In this document: positions 58,146 to 64,000 of the stretch, in pieces
How positions within the stretch are numbered: position 1 is the first letter of the stretch
How the letters are laid out: each line of letters begins with the position of its first letter
Virus record (IMG/VR): IMGVR_UViG_3300027396_000021
Coordinates: 19,631-83,630 of that record
Strand: one strand, 5' to 3'
DNA: 64,000 bases
Source of the DNA: a virus
Notes under the pieces: model-generated
What the model saw: only the letters and a program-made list of their open reading frames with translations
What the model was told of the DNA's origin: nothing
Databases searched by the model: none
Translations under genes and position numbers: made by a program

Positions 58146-58682
58146 TTAAATTTCTGGTTGATCAGGTTGAACCGGCATTGGTTTACCTGAACTGCTGGTC
58201 ATTACTTGAGCCTTTGGCGCTCCAAATCCTGTACTGCTACCAAAGCCGCCTGCTGGTGCTGCTGGAGGTACGCTTCCAAAGCCGCTTGAGCTAAAGCCTC
58301 CTGTGGTGCTTGCTGCTCCGAAACCTGACGAAGCTGGTGCCTGGAAACTGCTCGGTCCTGCTGGAGGAGGGCTAAATGTTGTTGGTTGTTGTATTCCGCC
58401 ATTGTTTGCTCCATTTAATTTTTCTTGTGTACGACCAAATGCCGCAATACCTAATACCGCACCCATCGCGATATGGAATAAACCAGCACCTTGTAGTGTT
58501 AGTGGATTCCATTGTGTAATAGGACTATGTGTTAGAGTTTGTAACAAACTCCATAAGATTGGAAATACTACCATGTCCATCATACAGACAACCATATACA
58601 TCCAACCCATCATTGGACGCCACTTAGCATTCATCCAATCTTCTTTTTTCTTTTCGCTTTCGCTCTTTACTTCTTCTGTCAT
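58146..58682 (-). CDS. Three-TM holin-like protein
   Basis: A 178-aa protein with a charged N-terminal part (S-E-S-E-K-K-K-E-D-W-M-N-A-K-W-R-P-M-M-G-W-M), then hydrophobic segments M-Y-M-V-V-C-M-M-D-M-V-V-F-P-I-L-W and L-F-H-I-A-M-G-A-V-L-G-I-A-A-F-G, and a long Gly/Ser/Pro/Phe-rich tail. W-R-P-x-x-G-W-M and the layout fit the 3TM holin family known from gene-transfer agents and T4-like marine phages. It would form the membrane lesion that releases endolysin. GGAG lies 8 nt before the ATG. Placed with spanins and GH19 endolysin. Confidence 0.7.
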   Translation of the reverse strand: MTEEVKSESEKKKEDWMNAKWRPMMGWMYMVVCMMDMVVFPILWSLLQTLTHSPITQWNPLTLQGAGLFHIAMGAVLGIAAFGRTQEKLNGANNGGIQQPTTFSPPPAGPSSFQAPASSGFGAASTTGGFSSSGFGSVPPAAPAGGFGSSTGFGAPKAQVMTSSSGKPMPVQPDQPEI

Positions 58683-58700
58683 GTGTCGCTCCTATTCAAT

Positions 58701-59261
58701 TTAAAACCAAAGGAATAATCCGTTGGCTGATAACAATATACCCACTCCTGCTACTGCAAAACTACTCCAAAACATTGGCATACTAACAGCAAGAATACTT
58801 GCTGATAAAACAACAATGGCTAATTGATATGCAGTTGATGCATAACCAATCCACGGACTTGATTTTTTGGCGTGTTCGCGATCAGCTTCCATCTTACGAG
58901 CATTAACAGCAATTTCTTTCTTGTCGCTGTCCATACGTTCTGCTTCTGCCTTAAACTCTGCCTTTAGTTTAGGATCGCTGGTGGTCTTGCTGGCAATCTC
59001 ATAACTAACTAAACGATTATTCTTGGCCTGATATTGTGCCCAAGCATTGTTAGCACCTAGGGTATTGTTAAGAACTGTAGAACTTAACTTGCCACCATAC
59101 CAACTGTTAACTGCTAAGAATAAGGCAAATACGGAAATAACCATACCTGCTTTGTCTTTAATCTTTGCTTCTCTTTCGCTTCGAGAACCCGCCGCTGGCT
59201 TCGGCGCATCTTCCTTAGGTTCTTTATTAATCAATTTTAAAATTGAATCATGCAATGCCAT
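58701..59261 (-). CDS. DUF4337-like membrane protein in the lysis operon
   Basis: A 186-aa protein with three or four hydrophobic segments (G-M-V-I-S-V-F-A-L-F-L-A-V-N-S-W-Y; A-Y-Q-L-A-I-V-V-L-S-A-S-I-L-A-V-S-M; W-S-S-F-A-V-A-G-V-G-I-L-L-S-A). The middle (N-A-W-A-Q-Y-Q-A-K-N-N-R) matches the DUF4337 signature (W-x-x-Y-Q-A-K). Two topologies are possible. Role unknown; it is in the lysis operon between holin and o-spanin, so a membrane-linked lysis accessory is likely. AAGGAG lies 8 nt before the ATG. Confidence 0.65.
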   Translation of the reverse strand: MALHDSILKLINKEPKEDAPKPAAGSRSEREAKIKDKAGMVISVFALFLAVNSWYGGKLSSTVLNNTLGANNAWAQYQAKNNRLVSYEIASKTTSDPKLKAEFKAEAERMDSDKKEIAVNARKMEADREHAKKSSPWIGYASTAYQLAIVVLSASILAVSMPMFWSSFAVAGVGILLSANGLFLWF

Positions 59262-59289
59262 TTATACGCTCCTTGTAAATGTGCTATGT

Positions 59290-59550
59290 TTATTTAACAC
59301 TTTCTCTGATTTTCTTCTGTCCGTTATACCATTCAACCCAGTCATCTACTTTTGCTTTACAATCGTAATATTCTTTATAATTATCTGCAACAGTTTCAAC
59401 AATTGAACTTAATTTGTCGTTTTTAGGATCTACAGTTTTTAGATCTGGACAAGCAACTAACAAATCTTTAGGAACTTCCGGAAACGGCGGAATAGTCGTT
59501 AAACAACCTGTTAACAATACAGCAGGAATTAATAGTGCTAATCTTGTCAT
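59290..59550 (-). CDS. Outer-membrane spanin lipoprotein (Rz1-like)
   Basis: An 86-aa lipoprotein with signal peptide and lipobox L-L-T-G-C (Cys15), followed by a Pro-rich segment (P-P-F-P-E-V-P) and a helical coil. This is the o-spanin pattern, which sits in the outer membrane and joins the i-spanin to fuse both membranes at lysis. Its start overlaps the i-spanin's stop (ATGA), as in many separate-gene spanin pairs. Confidence 0.75.
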   Translation of the reverse strand: MTRLALLIPAVLLTGCLTTIPPFPEVPKDLLVACPDLKTVDPKNDKLSSIVETVADNYKEYYDCKAKVDDWVEWYNGQKKIRESVK

Positions 59551-60011
59551 TTCTTAGCCTCTGGATTAGTTGCTGCTTTGTTAATTATTTCATTAACCTT
59601 AGGGTCTAATTTACAATCTGCATTAATCTGACGTTCTACTTCTTTAATTTCAGTTTTAACAGTATTGTAATATTCTACACGAACTTTTTGTTTTTTCTTG
59701 CGTTCTTCTTCGAGTTTTTTGTTAAGATTATTAGACTGGTCTTCCATTAGAGCAACCTTGTCTTCTAATTCTTTAACTTTTGCTCTCCAAGATGCTTCGG
59801 TATCGTAGCCGCCCTTGAAGTAAACACCGCTAACTAAAAGGGCAACACTTATGATCTGAATCAATAAATGATAAGGAGCCAACGCTGGAAACCAGCGAAC
59901 GATCCGGTGTAGCAAAAAGAAACTTAATACTGTACCTATGATACCTGCCAACAATACTAAATGTATAGCATACATTAATACTGAATCAGGTATCCACGCA
60001 AGCAACCACAT
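59547..60011 (-). CDS. Inner-membrane spanin-like protein (Rz-like)
   Basis: A 154-aa protein with hydrophobic segments over the first 70 residues (V-L-M-Y-A-I-H-L-V-L-L-A-G-I-I-G-T-V-L-S-F-F; L-L-I-Q-I-I-S-V-A-L-L-V-S-G-V-Y-F) followed by a periplasmic coiled coil (A-K-V-K-E-L-E-D-K-V-A-L-M-E-D-Q-S-N-N-L) and an end A-D-C-K-L-D-P-K-V-N-E. The long coiled coil with a terminal C-x-L motif is typical of i-spanins; the extra transmembrane segments are unusual. It precedes the o-spanin and follows the endolysin. Confidence 0.65.
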   Translation of the reverse strand: MWLLAWIPDSVLMYAIHLVLLAGIIGTVLSFFLLHRIVRWFPALAPYHLLIQIISVALLVSGVYFKGGYDTEASWRAKVKELEDKVALMEDQSNNLNKKLEEERKKKQKVRVEYYNTVKTEIKEVERQINADCKLDPKVNEIINKAATNPEAKK

Positions 60012-60012
60012 A

Positions 60013-60648
60013 TTAGGCTCCTAATACGTGTAGTGCGTGGTTATAATGTTTAATACGATCTTCTAAACCAATAGTACCACCGTTGATACGCTTGGTTAAT
60101 GTTAGAATGTCACCTTTGTCTGCCCATTGATTTAGGTTGTTTGTTTCCCAGAACCAGCAAGCTGATTGCACAGCACCTTCGAATGTCTGTAGATATTCAC
60201 TGGCTTCTTCAACAGGAATATCTAACGACGCAGCAAACCAAGTATAGTTTTCTTTACCAGTTAACTGAATAAGGCCGCGACCACAATAACGGAAACCATC
60301 GCCGCTATGCTCATCACCGTTGCCCATACGATTTGCATAGATTCTATTAGCAATAGCTTCTTGCTTGTTGGGCAATGAAGCATATTGATTAGCAATGTCG
60401 TCATTCGGAAAATATTTAGGGAAAATCTTACGTAGACTCGGAGCACGATAATTTAAGTTTTCTTTTAAAACTTTGAAACCGCCTGATTCGTGAGCGCATT
60501 GTGCTACAAAAGCTGCTACACGCTGCGGAGTATTAATTTCGTAATCTGGAAGAATCTCGCATAGTGCATTATACCAATGATCTAGGTATTGATTACCGGG
60601 AATCATTTGTCCTAACTGTTCTTTTGTAAAATCAAACGTAAAACTCAT
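60013..60648 (-). CDS. GH19 endolysin of the lysis cassette
   Basis: A 211-aa GH19-type lysozyme, without an N-terminal targeting sequence: F-V-A-Q-C-A-H-E-S-G-G-F (catalytic Glu in H-E-S-G-G-F), Y-R-A-P-S-L-R-K-I-F-P-K-Y-F, then R-Y-C-G-R-G-L-I-Q-L-T-G-K-E-N-Y. Cuts peptidoglycan at lysis after release by the holin. AAGGA lies 8 nt before the ATG. Second GH19 enzyme of the window (the other, 50440, has a capsid-targeting-like start). Confidence 0.85.
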   Translation of the reverse strand: MSFTFDFTKEQLGQMIPGNQYLDHWYNALCEILPDYEINTPQRVAAFVAQCAHESGGFKVLKENLNYRAPSLRKIFPKYFPNDDIANQYASLPNKQEAIANRIYANRMGNGDEHSGDGFRYCGRGLIQLTGKENYTWFAASLDIPVEEASEYLQTFEGAVQSACWFWETNNLNQWADKGDILTLTKRINGGTIGLEDRIKHYNHALHVLGA

Positions 60649-60650
60649 TA

Positions 60651-61406
60651 TTATATCCTTTTCAATAACATAGAACGACTGCCGTTGTTAAAAACAAAAT
60701 TTTCTCCAACTTTATTAATGTTGTAGTCGCCTAATACTTTAGTTAGCCAAAACATCTCGCTAGTTGCTGCTTCGTCAACTGAATACCCGTCTTCAATGCC
60801 TTCTAAGATAGATTCGGTTGTACTGTCTTTAACAATCTGTAGTGTAATTTTATTATTGTAAGGTTTGTGAATAGTGATAACATCTCCATCTAATGTTAAA
60901 TCGTCCATTAATGTTTTTGTAAAGAACTGTTTAACATTTTCTGTTTGCATCTTATGCATAAACCCTTTATAATCATTAGGAGTATCTGGGATACGTTTTA
61001 ATGAATCGCCTGATACTTCGTGTACTTGATTATCTTTATAATATTTAAATTTAAAATTATCAATACCTGTTAGTCGTTGAACACCATAGGTTAAGTCCTT
61101 AATCTGTTCTGCTAGCTTTGGAGTACGACTAATTTCTACAAAGACTGAATACTCGCCACTATTGTCTTCACCAGAACTAACATCCGCGTCTAAAACAAAT
61201 GAATATCCTTTTTCAATGAACTCCATTAAGTCTTTTGCTGGACTTCTATCTTTTACTTTGAAACTAACAACACAGACGTCCTGATCTTCTCCCATTTTTG
61301 ATTTGAAGCTGTCTACTTCAAATGTGGGATGGATCATTTCTTGTAAATCTAAAGGACGAAGACCTTCATTAAGCTGCTGGTTGTTCTGCTGCTGGTTGTT
61401 CTGCAT
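60651..61406 (-). CDS. Conserved late protein (251 aa)
   Basis: A 251-aa protein starting with a short Gln/Asn-rich stretch (M-Q-N-N-Q-Q-Q-N-N-Q-Q), followed by an alpha/beta body (L-D-L-Q-E-M-I-H-P-T-F-E-V-D-S-F-K, V-V-S-F-K-V-K-D-R-S-P-A-K-D-L-M-E-F-I-E-K-G-Y). The ATG at 61406 has AGGAAA upstream and lies inside the end of the previous gene (38 nt overlap); longer in-frame extension is rejected. Conserved in T4-like marine phages next to the companion gene upstream; function unknown, a virion-associated role is likely from late expression. Confidence 0.6.
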   Translation of the reverse strand: MQNNQQQNNQQLNEGLRPLDLQEMIHPTFEVDSFKSKMGEDQDVCVVSFKVKDRSPAKDLMEFIEKGYSFVLDADVSSGEDNSGEYSVFVEISRTPKLAEQIKDLTYGVQRLTGIDNFKFKYYKDNQVHEVSGDSLKRIPDTPNDYKGFMHKMQTENVKQFFTKTLMDDLTLDGDVITIHKPYNNKITLQIVKDSTTESILEGIEDGYSVDEAATSEMFWLTKVLGDYNINKVGENFVFNNGSRSMLLKRI

Positions 61407-61914
61407 TTGCCATTTCCTGTGCTTGTTGTTCTGCTGGATCGATATGAGCATTAACGCCAGATGCGCTAACAATGTCTTCAATCTTATTCTTATCTAATTC
61501 TGTATAACCTCTATTAATATCAGACATTAATTTCTTAGGCATTTTAATTTTAATCATCCATACTGGATGACGATCTAGTTTACCTTTTCTTGTTCCTGGT
61601 CTAATATCATCGGGGTCTTTAATTTTTCTAACAGAAGATATTTCTGTTTCTGCAACCTGAACCTTGCAACCGTATTCTAACAAACGTTTTGCACCTTCGG
61701 GTTCCGGCATTTCATCTTTAGGCCACATAAAGGTACATTCTACAAAATAGCGACTTTCGTGAGGTCCGGATACTAATTCACCGTCGAGCCAGTTGTCAAA
61801 AACATATACATCTAGTTCGTCAATTACTCTCTCAAAATCTTTGAGTAGATTTAAACTATTGTTAGAACCGTAGATCTGTTCTATATTATTAATAATATCT
61901 TTAATATCGGCCAT
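61369..61914 (-). CDS. Conserved late protein (181 aa)
   Basis: A 181-aa protein with an alpha/beta core (I-N-N-I-E-Q-I-Y-G-S-N-N-S-L-N-L-L-K-D-F-E-R-V-I-D-E-L-D-V-Y-V-F-D-N-W-L-D-G-E) and an Ala/Gln/Glu-rich, disordered C-terminal tail. It heads the lysis operon: late promoter 61930-61937, GGAGAA 4 nt before the ATG. Its 3' end overlaps the start of the partner gene. No known function. Confidence 0.6.
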   Translation of the reverse strand: MADIKDIINNIEQIYGSNNSLNLLKDFERVIDELDVYVFDNWLDGELVSGPHESRYFVECTFMWPKDEMPEPEGAKRLLEYGCKVQVAETEISSVRKIKDPDDIRPGTRKGKLDRHPVWMIKIKMPKKLMSDINRGYTELDKNKIEDIVSASGVNAHIDPAEQQAQEMANAEQPAAEQPAA

Positions 61915-61953
61915 GATTTCTCCTACTTGTATTTATCGAGATAATTTAATCAT
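61913..61953 (-). promoter_or_regulatory. Weak inverted repeat bracketing a late promoter
   Basis: ATGATT (61948-61953 on the minus strand) and AATCAT (61913-61918) are 6-bp arms with a 29-nt loop; the 3' arm includes the first two bases of the ATG at 61914 and the late promoter lies in the loop. Short arms in AT-rich DNA: could be chance. Confidence 0.25.
61930..61937 (-). promoter_or_regulatory. T4-type late promoter for the lysis operon (GATAAATA)
   Basis: Minus-strand GATAAATA, 15 nt before the ATG at 61914 with GGAGAA between. Confidence 0.6.
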
Positions 61954-61999
61954 TACATATAACTTTTTCACGAAAATGTTAAATAAAAATGTGTTCGGT

Positions 62000-62028
62000 C
62001 ACGGACACTACGGTTTTTAGGGTCCGTG
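62000..62028 (+). other. Hairpin in the phoH leader
   Basis: CACGGAC/GTCCGTG, 7-bp perfect stem, 15-nt loop, in the 144-nt gap between divergent genes; 30 nt upstream of the phoH ATG. No consensus sigma70 or late promoter for phoH was found; the hairpin may be part of its leader or a transcript end for the opposite strand. Confidence 0.35.
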
Positions 62029-62058
62029 CCTAGCACTTAGAGGAGGGCTAACCTTAAT

Positions 62059-62808
62059 ATGAAGAGAAATAGAGCGCAAAAGCAGCAGCGTAACCAAGCA
62101 GATCAGTACGATCCACGCTTTGACAGTAATGTAATCAACATTGATCGCAGATTGAACGAAAAGCGCAAGCGAGTTCAAATTTATCCAAAAAATCTAAGTC
62201 AAGAGACTTATCTACTTAAACTAAACGATTCCCAGAAAAAGATTGTATTTGCTATCGGCCCAGCCGGTACAGGTAAAACTATGCTGGCCGTGCAGTGGGC
62301 AGTAGATCAGTTAAAATTTGGGCAAGCGGAAAAGATCATTATTACAAGACCTGCTGTATCAGTAGACGAGGAACATGGATTCCTCCCAGGAGACTTAAAT
62401 GAAAAAATGGCCCCCTGGACCAAGCCTATTTTTGATGTTTTTGCTGAAAACTTCAATGCTAAAGAAATTCAACATATGATCGAAGAGGGGGTGATAGAAA
62501 CCAGTCCTTTAGCATATATGAGAGGCAGAACATTCAAAAACGCAGTGGTAATTGCAGATGAAATGCAGAATGCAACACCTAGCCAGATGAAAATGTTGCT
62601 GACGAGATTAGGAACTGAGTCTAAAATGGTTGTAACTGGGGACTTGCAACAAGCAGACCGTCCTAGCAACAATGGTCTTTTAGAGTTTTTACAACTCTAT
62701 AATAATTTTAAAGACCATCGATACGTAGACCTAGTACAATTTGACGTACAGGATGTAGAACGCCACGAGGCGGTAAAGGAGATTTTATCTATATACGGTG
62801 ACTGTTAA
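62059..62808 (+). CDS. phoH: PhoH-like P-loop ATPase
   Basis: A 249-aa PhoH: A-I-G-P-A-G-T-G-K-T at residues 65-74 (Walker A), V-V-I-A-D-E-M-Q-N-A-T (Walker B with Q-N), V-V-T-G-D-L-Q-Q-A-D. PhoH is widespread in marine phages, often under phosphate-linked regulation in hosts; the biochemical role is an RNA-linked ATPase of unsettled function. Ribosome site GAGGAGGG 11 nt upstream. It is the only plus-strand gene between 29119 and the window end and converges with the gene downstream (4-nt overlap). Confidence 0.9.
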   Translation: MKRNRAQKQQRNQADQYDPRFDSNVINIDRRLNEKRKRVQIYPKNLSQETYLLKLNDSQKKIVFAIGPAGTGKTMLAVQWAVDQLKFGQAEKIIITRPAVSVDEEHGFLPGDLNEKMAPWTKPIFDVFAENFNAKEIQHMIEEGVIETSPLAYMRGRTFKNAVVIADEMQNATPSQMKMLLTRLGTESKMVVTGDLQQADRPSNNGLLEFLQLYNNFKDHRYVDLVQFDVQDVERHEAVKEILSIYGDC

Positions 62809-63047
62809 TCCTTAGGGAGATAGGGGGTCAACCGATCCCCTAGCATCCTCTTGTAAAATTCGAGCATATCGTCATATCCAGCATCTGGATTGAGCCCGTT
62901 TTTTACGCACTTCTTTTCCTTAAAGTCTAAGATGACTTTAGCGGTTTGTATGTGCTTCATTCTCAAATTATTTTTAAACTCTGTTACTTCGTCCCATAGG
63001 CCTGTGGGCTTACGAACATAGGTAACAATCATATAACGTTCACTCAT
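62805..63047 (-). CDS. Small conserved hypothetical protein (80 aa)
   Basis: An 80-aa protein (M-S-E-R-Y-M-I-V-T-Y-V-R-K-P-T-G-L-W-D-E-V-T-E-F-K-N-N-L) ending Y-D-D-M-L-E-F-Y-K-R-M-L-G-D-R-L. Conserved in T4-like marine phages; no motif. It overlaps the stop of phoH (convergent, 4 nt) and the start overlaps the deaminase by 8 nt. Confidence 0.65.
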   Translation of the reverse strand: MSERYMIVTYVRKPTGLWDEVTEFKNNLRMKHIQTAKVILDFKEKKCVKNGLNPDAGYDDMLEFYKRMLGDRLTPYLPKD

Positions 63048-63552
63048 CTAATTTCTCCACAACAATTCCGCTTTTTTCAAGGAATTTAATTCCTGTATCA
63101 TCTCGATAATTTTCTCCGTAGAACACTCGACTAATGCCGGACTGATAGATAAGTTTAGCACATTCTATACAGGGGCTGTGTGTAATAAAAATATCAGCAC
63201 CAAGACCGCTGTTATGTGATTTTGCTAACTTAGCAATGGCATTTGATTCGGCGTGTAATACTTCTGGTTTAGTTTTTAGACCAAAATGAACGTTACAACC
63301 TGCTTCTTCATTCCATTCTTCGTAGGGATACTTGGCAAGAAATTCATCTGGATCAAGCCATCCTCCTGCTCCGGAGTCATAATCTCTATATTCGCAGTTG
63401 TTTTCCCAACCTGCGGGCATACCGTTGTAACCATAGCTGATTACTGTGTCGTCTTTGACAATAACGGCGCCGACGTGAAGGCGTTGTGCGTGACTTAATT
63501 TTGCAACACGTTTTGCCCAGTCTTTATAAAGATCTTTAAATTTTTGTTTCAT
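63040..63552 (-). CDS. cd: dCMP deaminase
   Basis: A 170-aa zinc deaminase that converts dCMP to dUMP for thymidylate synthesis. Zinc/catalytic motifs H-A-E (H100, E102) and P-C-I-E-C (C128, C131) are intact. G-A-V-I-V-K-D-D-T-V-I-S-Y-G-Y-N-G at residues 28-44 is typical. Overlaps the gp44 gene (4 nt) and the small gene after it, forming an operon with the clamp loader. Confidence 0.92.
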   Translation of the reverse strand: MKQKFKDLYKDWAKRVAKLSHAQRLHVGAVIVKDDTVISYGYNGMPAGWENNCEYRDYDSGAGGWLDPDEFLAKYPYEEWNEEAGCNVHFGLKTKPEVLHAESNAIAKLAKSHNSGLGADIFITHSPCIECAKLIYQSGISRVFYGENYRDDTGIKFLEKSGIVVEKLDE

Positions 63553-64000
63553 AACAATTTAGCAAGTCTTACCAATGTAGCAGCAAGATTAATTTCCGGA
63601 TCTGCACAGATTGTATGATCTACAAGACCTTGTTTAATTAATAGAATTGCTTTGTCTTGATTATCTTCTGCTCCAAAGATATCTAAGTTGTCATAAAGCC
63701 AACGATATACTTCTTCCATTTCTTCTGCGCGAATCTTACCACAGAGCATCTTACGTGCTTCTGTGATCTTGCCAGCCTTAAACAAGGTAACCATATCAAA
63801 CTTCCAGTCTGCTTCGCCTTGATCGCCTTTGTTAGGAGCAGCTAGTTTGCCCTCATTAACATTTTGTTGTACTAGGTTAATACACTTACGAAGGTCTGGA
63901 TAAGTTACCTTTACGTAATTATCCAAGGTGTCAAGATCAAAGTCCACACCTTCATCGACGAGGATAGTAGCCACACGAGCAGTAAACTCTGTAATATCAG
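63549..64000 (-). CDS. 44: Clamp-loader subunit gp44, 5' end cut by window edge
   Basis: The frame is open to the right edge (base 64000); the GTG at 63974 is not the true start because the upstream codons continue D-I-T-E-F-T-A-R, matching T4 gp44's I-T-E-F-T-x-R block. The visible 150 aa cover the C-terminal domain (D-L-D-T-L-D-N-Y-V-K-V-T-Y-P-D-L-R-K-C-I-N, then D-P-E-I-N-L-A-A-T-L-V-R-L). gp44 with gp62 loads the gp45 clamp. Fits with gp45 and gp43 in the window. Confidence 0.85.
   Translation of the reverse strand, partial: DITEFTARVATILVDEGVDFDLDTLDNYVKVTYPDLRKCINLVQQNVNEGKLAAPNKGDQGEADWKFDMVTLFKAGKITEARKMLCGKIRAEEMEEVYRWLYDNLDIFGAEDNQDKAILLIKQGLVDHTICADPEINLAATLVRLAKLL

Noticed and set aside
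58303-58704. Plus-strand 133-codon frame opposite the holin-like gene
   Set aside because: Antisense shadow; the minus-strand gene has a clear ribosome site and membrane segments.
62821-62842. TAGGGG/CCCCTA hairpin after phoH as a terminator
   Set aside because: Lies inside the coding sequence of the minus-strand gene and has no T tract; may be chance.
1-64000. tRNA genes, CRISPR arrays, insertion sequences, integrase or attachment sites
   Set aside because: Looked for in all gaps; gaps are mostly below 100 nt and hold only promoters, terminators and ribosome sites. None seen.

Overview
This window is part of the genome of a large, AT-rich, strictly lytic-looking tailed phage of the T4 superfamily (contractile-tailed myovirus). 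The evidence is a set of T4-type replication proteins (family-B DNA polymerase gp43, sliding clamp gp45, the C-terminal part of clamp loader gp44, an RNase H/FEN-type 5' nuclease, a DsbA-like late-transcription protein), T4-type late promoters (NATAAATA), and a large block of tail-fibre/baseplate-type virion proteins. The accessory content (PhoH, HIT protein, A-type Fe-S carrier, GTP cyclohydrolase, QueE, twitch-type radical SAM proteins, 2OG-independent small conserved ORFs) resembles marine T4-like phages of cyanobacteria and SAR11-like bacteria. No photosynthesis genes, tRNAs, integrase or CRISPR are seen. A lipoprotein o-spanin plus an i-spanin show that the host is Gram-negative.

Layout. 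(1) 1-16433, plus strand: a giant repeat-rich virion protein (cut by the left edge), a 215-aa structural protein, four tandem tail-fibre paralogues sharing one N-terminal module, and two tandem paralogues of another virion protein. (2) 16459-29125, plus strand: a tightly coupled late operon of four or more glycosyltransferase-like proteins, four radical SAM enzymes and an SGNH-like protein, opened by a late promoter/inverted repeat and closed by a bidirectional terminator shared with the convergent strand. (3) 29099-31264, minus: small late genes of unknown function. (4) 31308-49188, minus: the early/middle block: 5' nuclease, queE, HIT, SGNH proteins, phosphoribosyltransferase, cupin, folE, a GT-B glycosyltransferase, a QueD-like protein, many small conserved ORFs, HNH nuclease, a DpdA/TGT-like transglycosylase, gp45, gp43 and DsbA. 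(5) 49277-53994, minus: late genes whose N-termini look like T4 capsid-targeting peptides, including a GH19 endolysin, an Fe-S carrier and a nucleotidyltransferase. (6) 53998-57856: ClpA and DnaJ homologues. (7) 57930-61914: late operon with the lysis cassette (holin, o-spanin, i-spanin, GH19 endolysin). (8) 62059-62808, plus: phoH; then minus-strand genes to the edge (dCMP deaminase, gp44).

Regulatory logic read from the sequence. Five near-perfect sigma70 promoters (all with a 17-bp spacer and TATAAT) lie on the minus strand in front of early genes. Nine late promoters lie in front of structural/lysis blocks. Two rho-independent terminators that end late operons carry the -35 box of the next early promoter inside the hairpin. 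Six of the late promoters overlap or are bracketed by inverted repeats whose left arm would be present only in read-through transcripts, the arrangement known from T4 gene e, soc and 49. The strongest candidates for new biology are this recurrent late-promoter/hairpin switch, the folE-queD-like-queE-dpdA-like set (probable 7-deazaguanine DNA modification) and the late glycosyltransferase/radical SAM operon next to the tail fibres.
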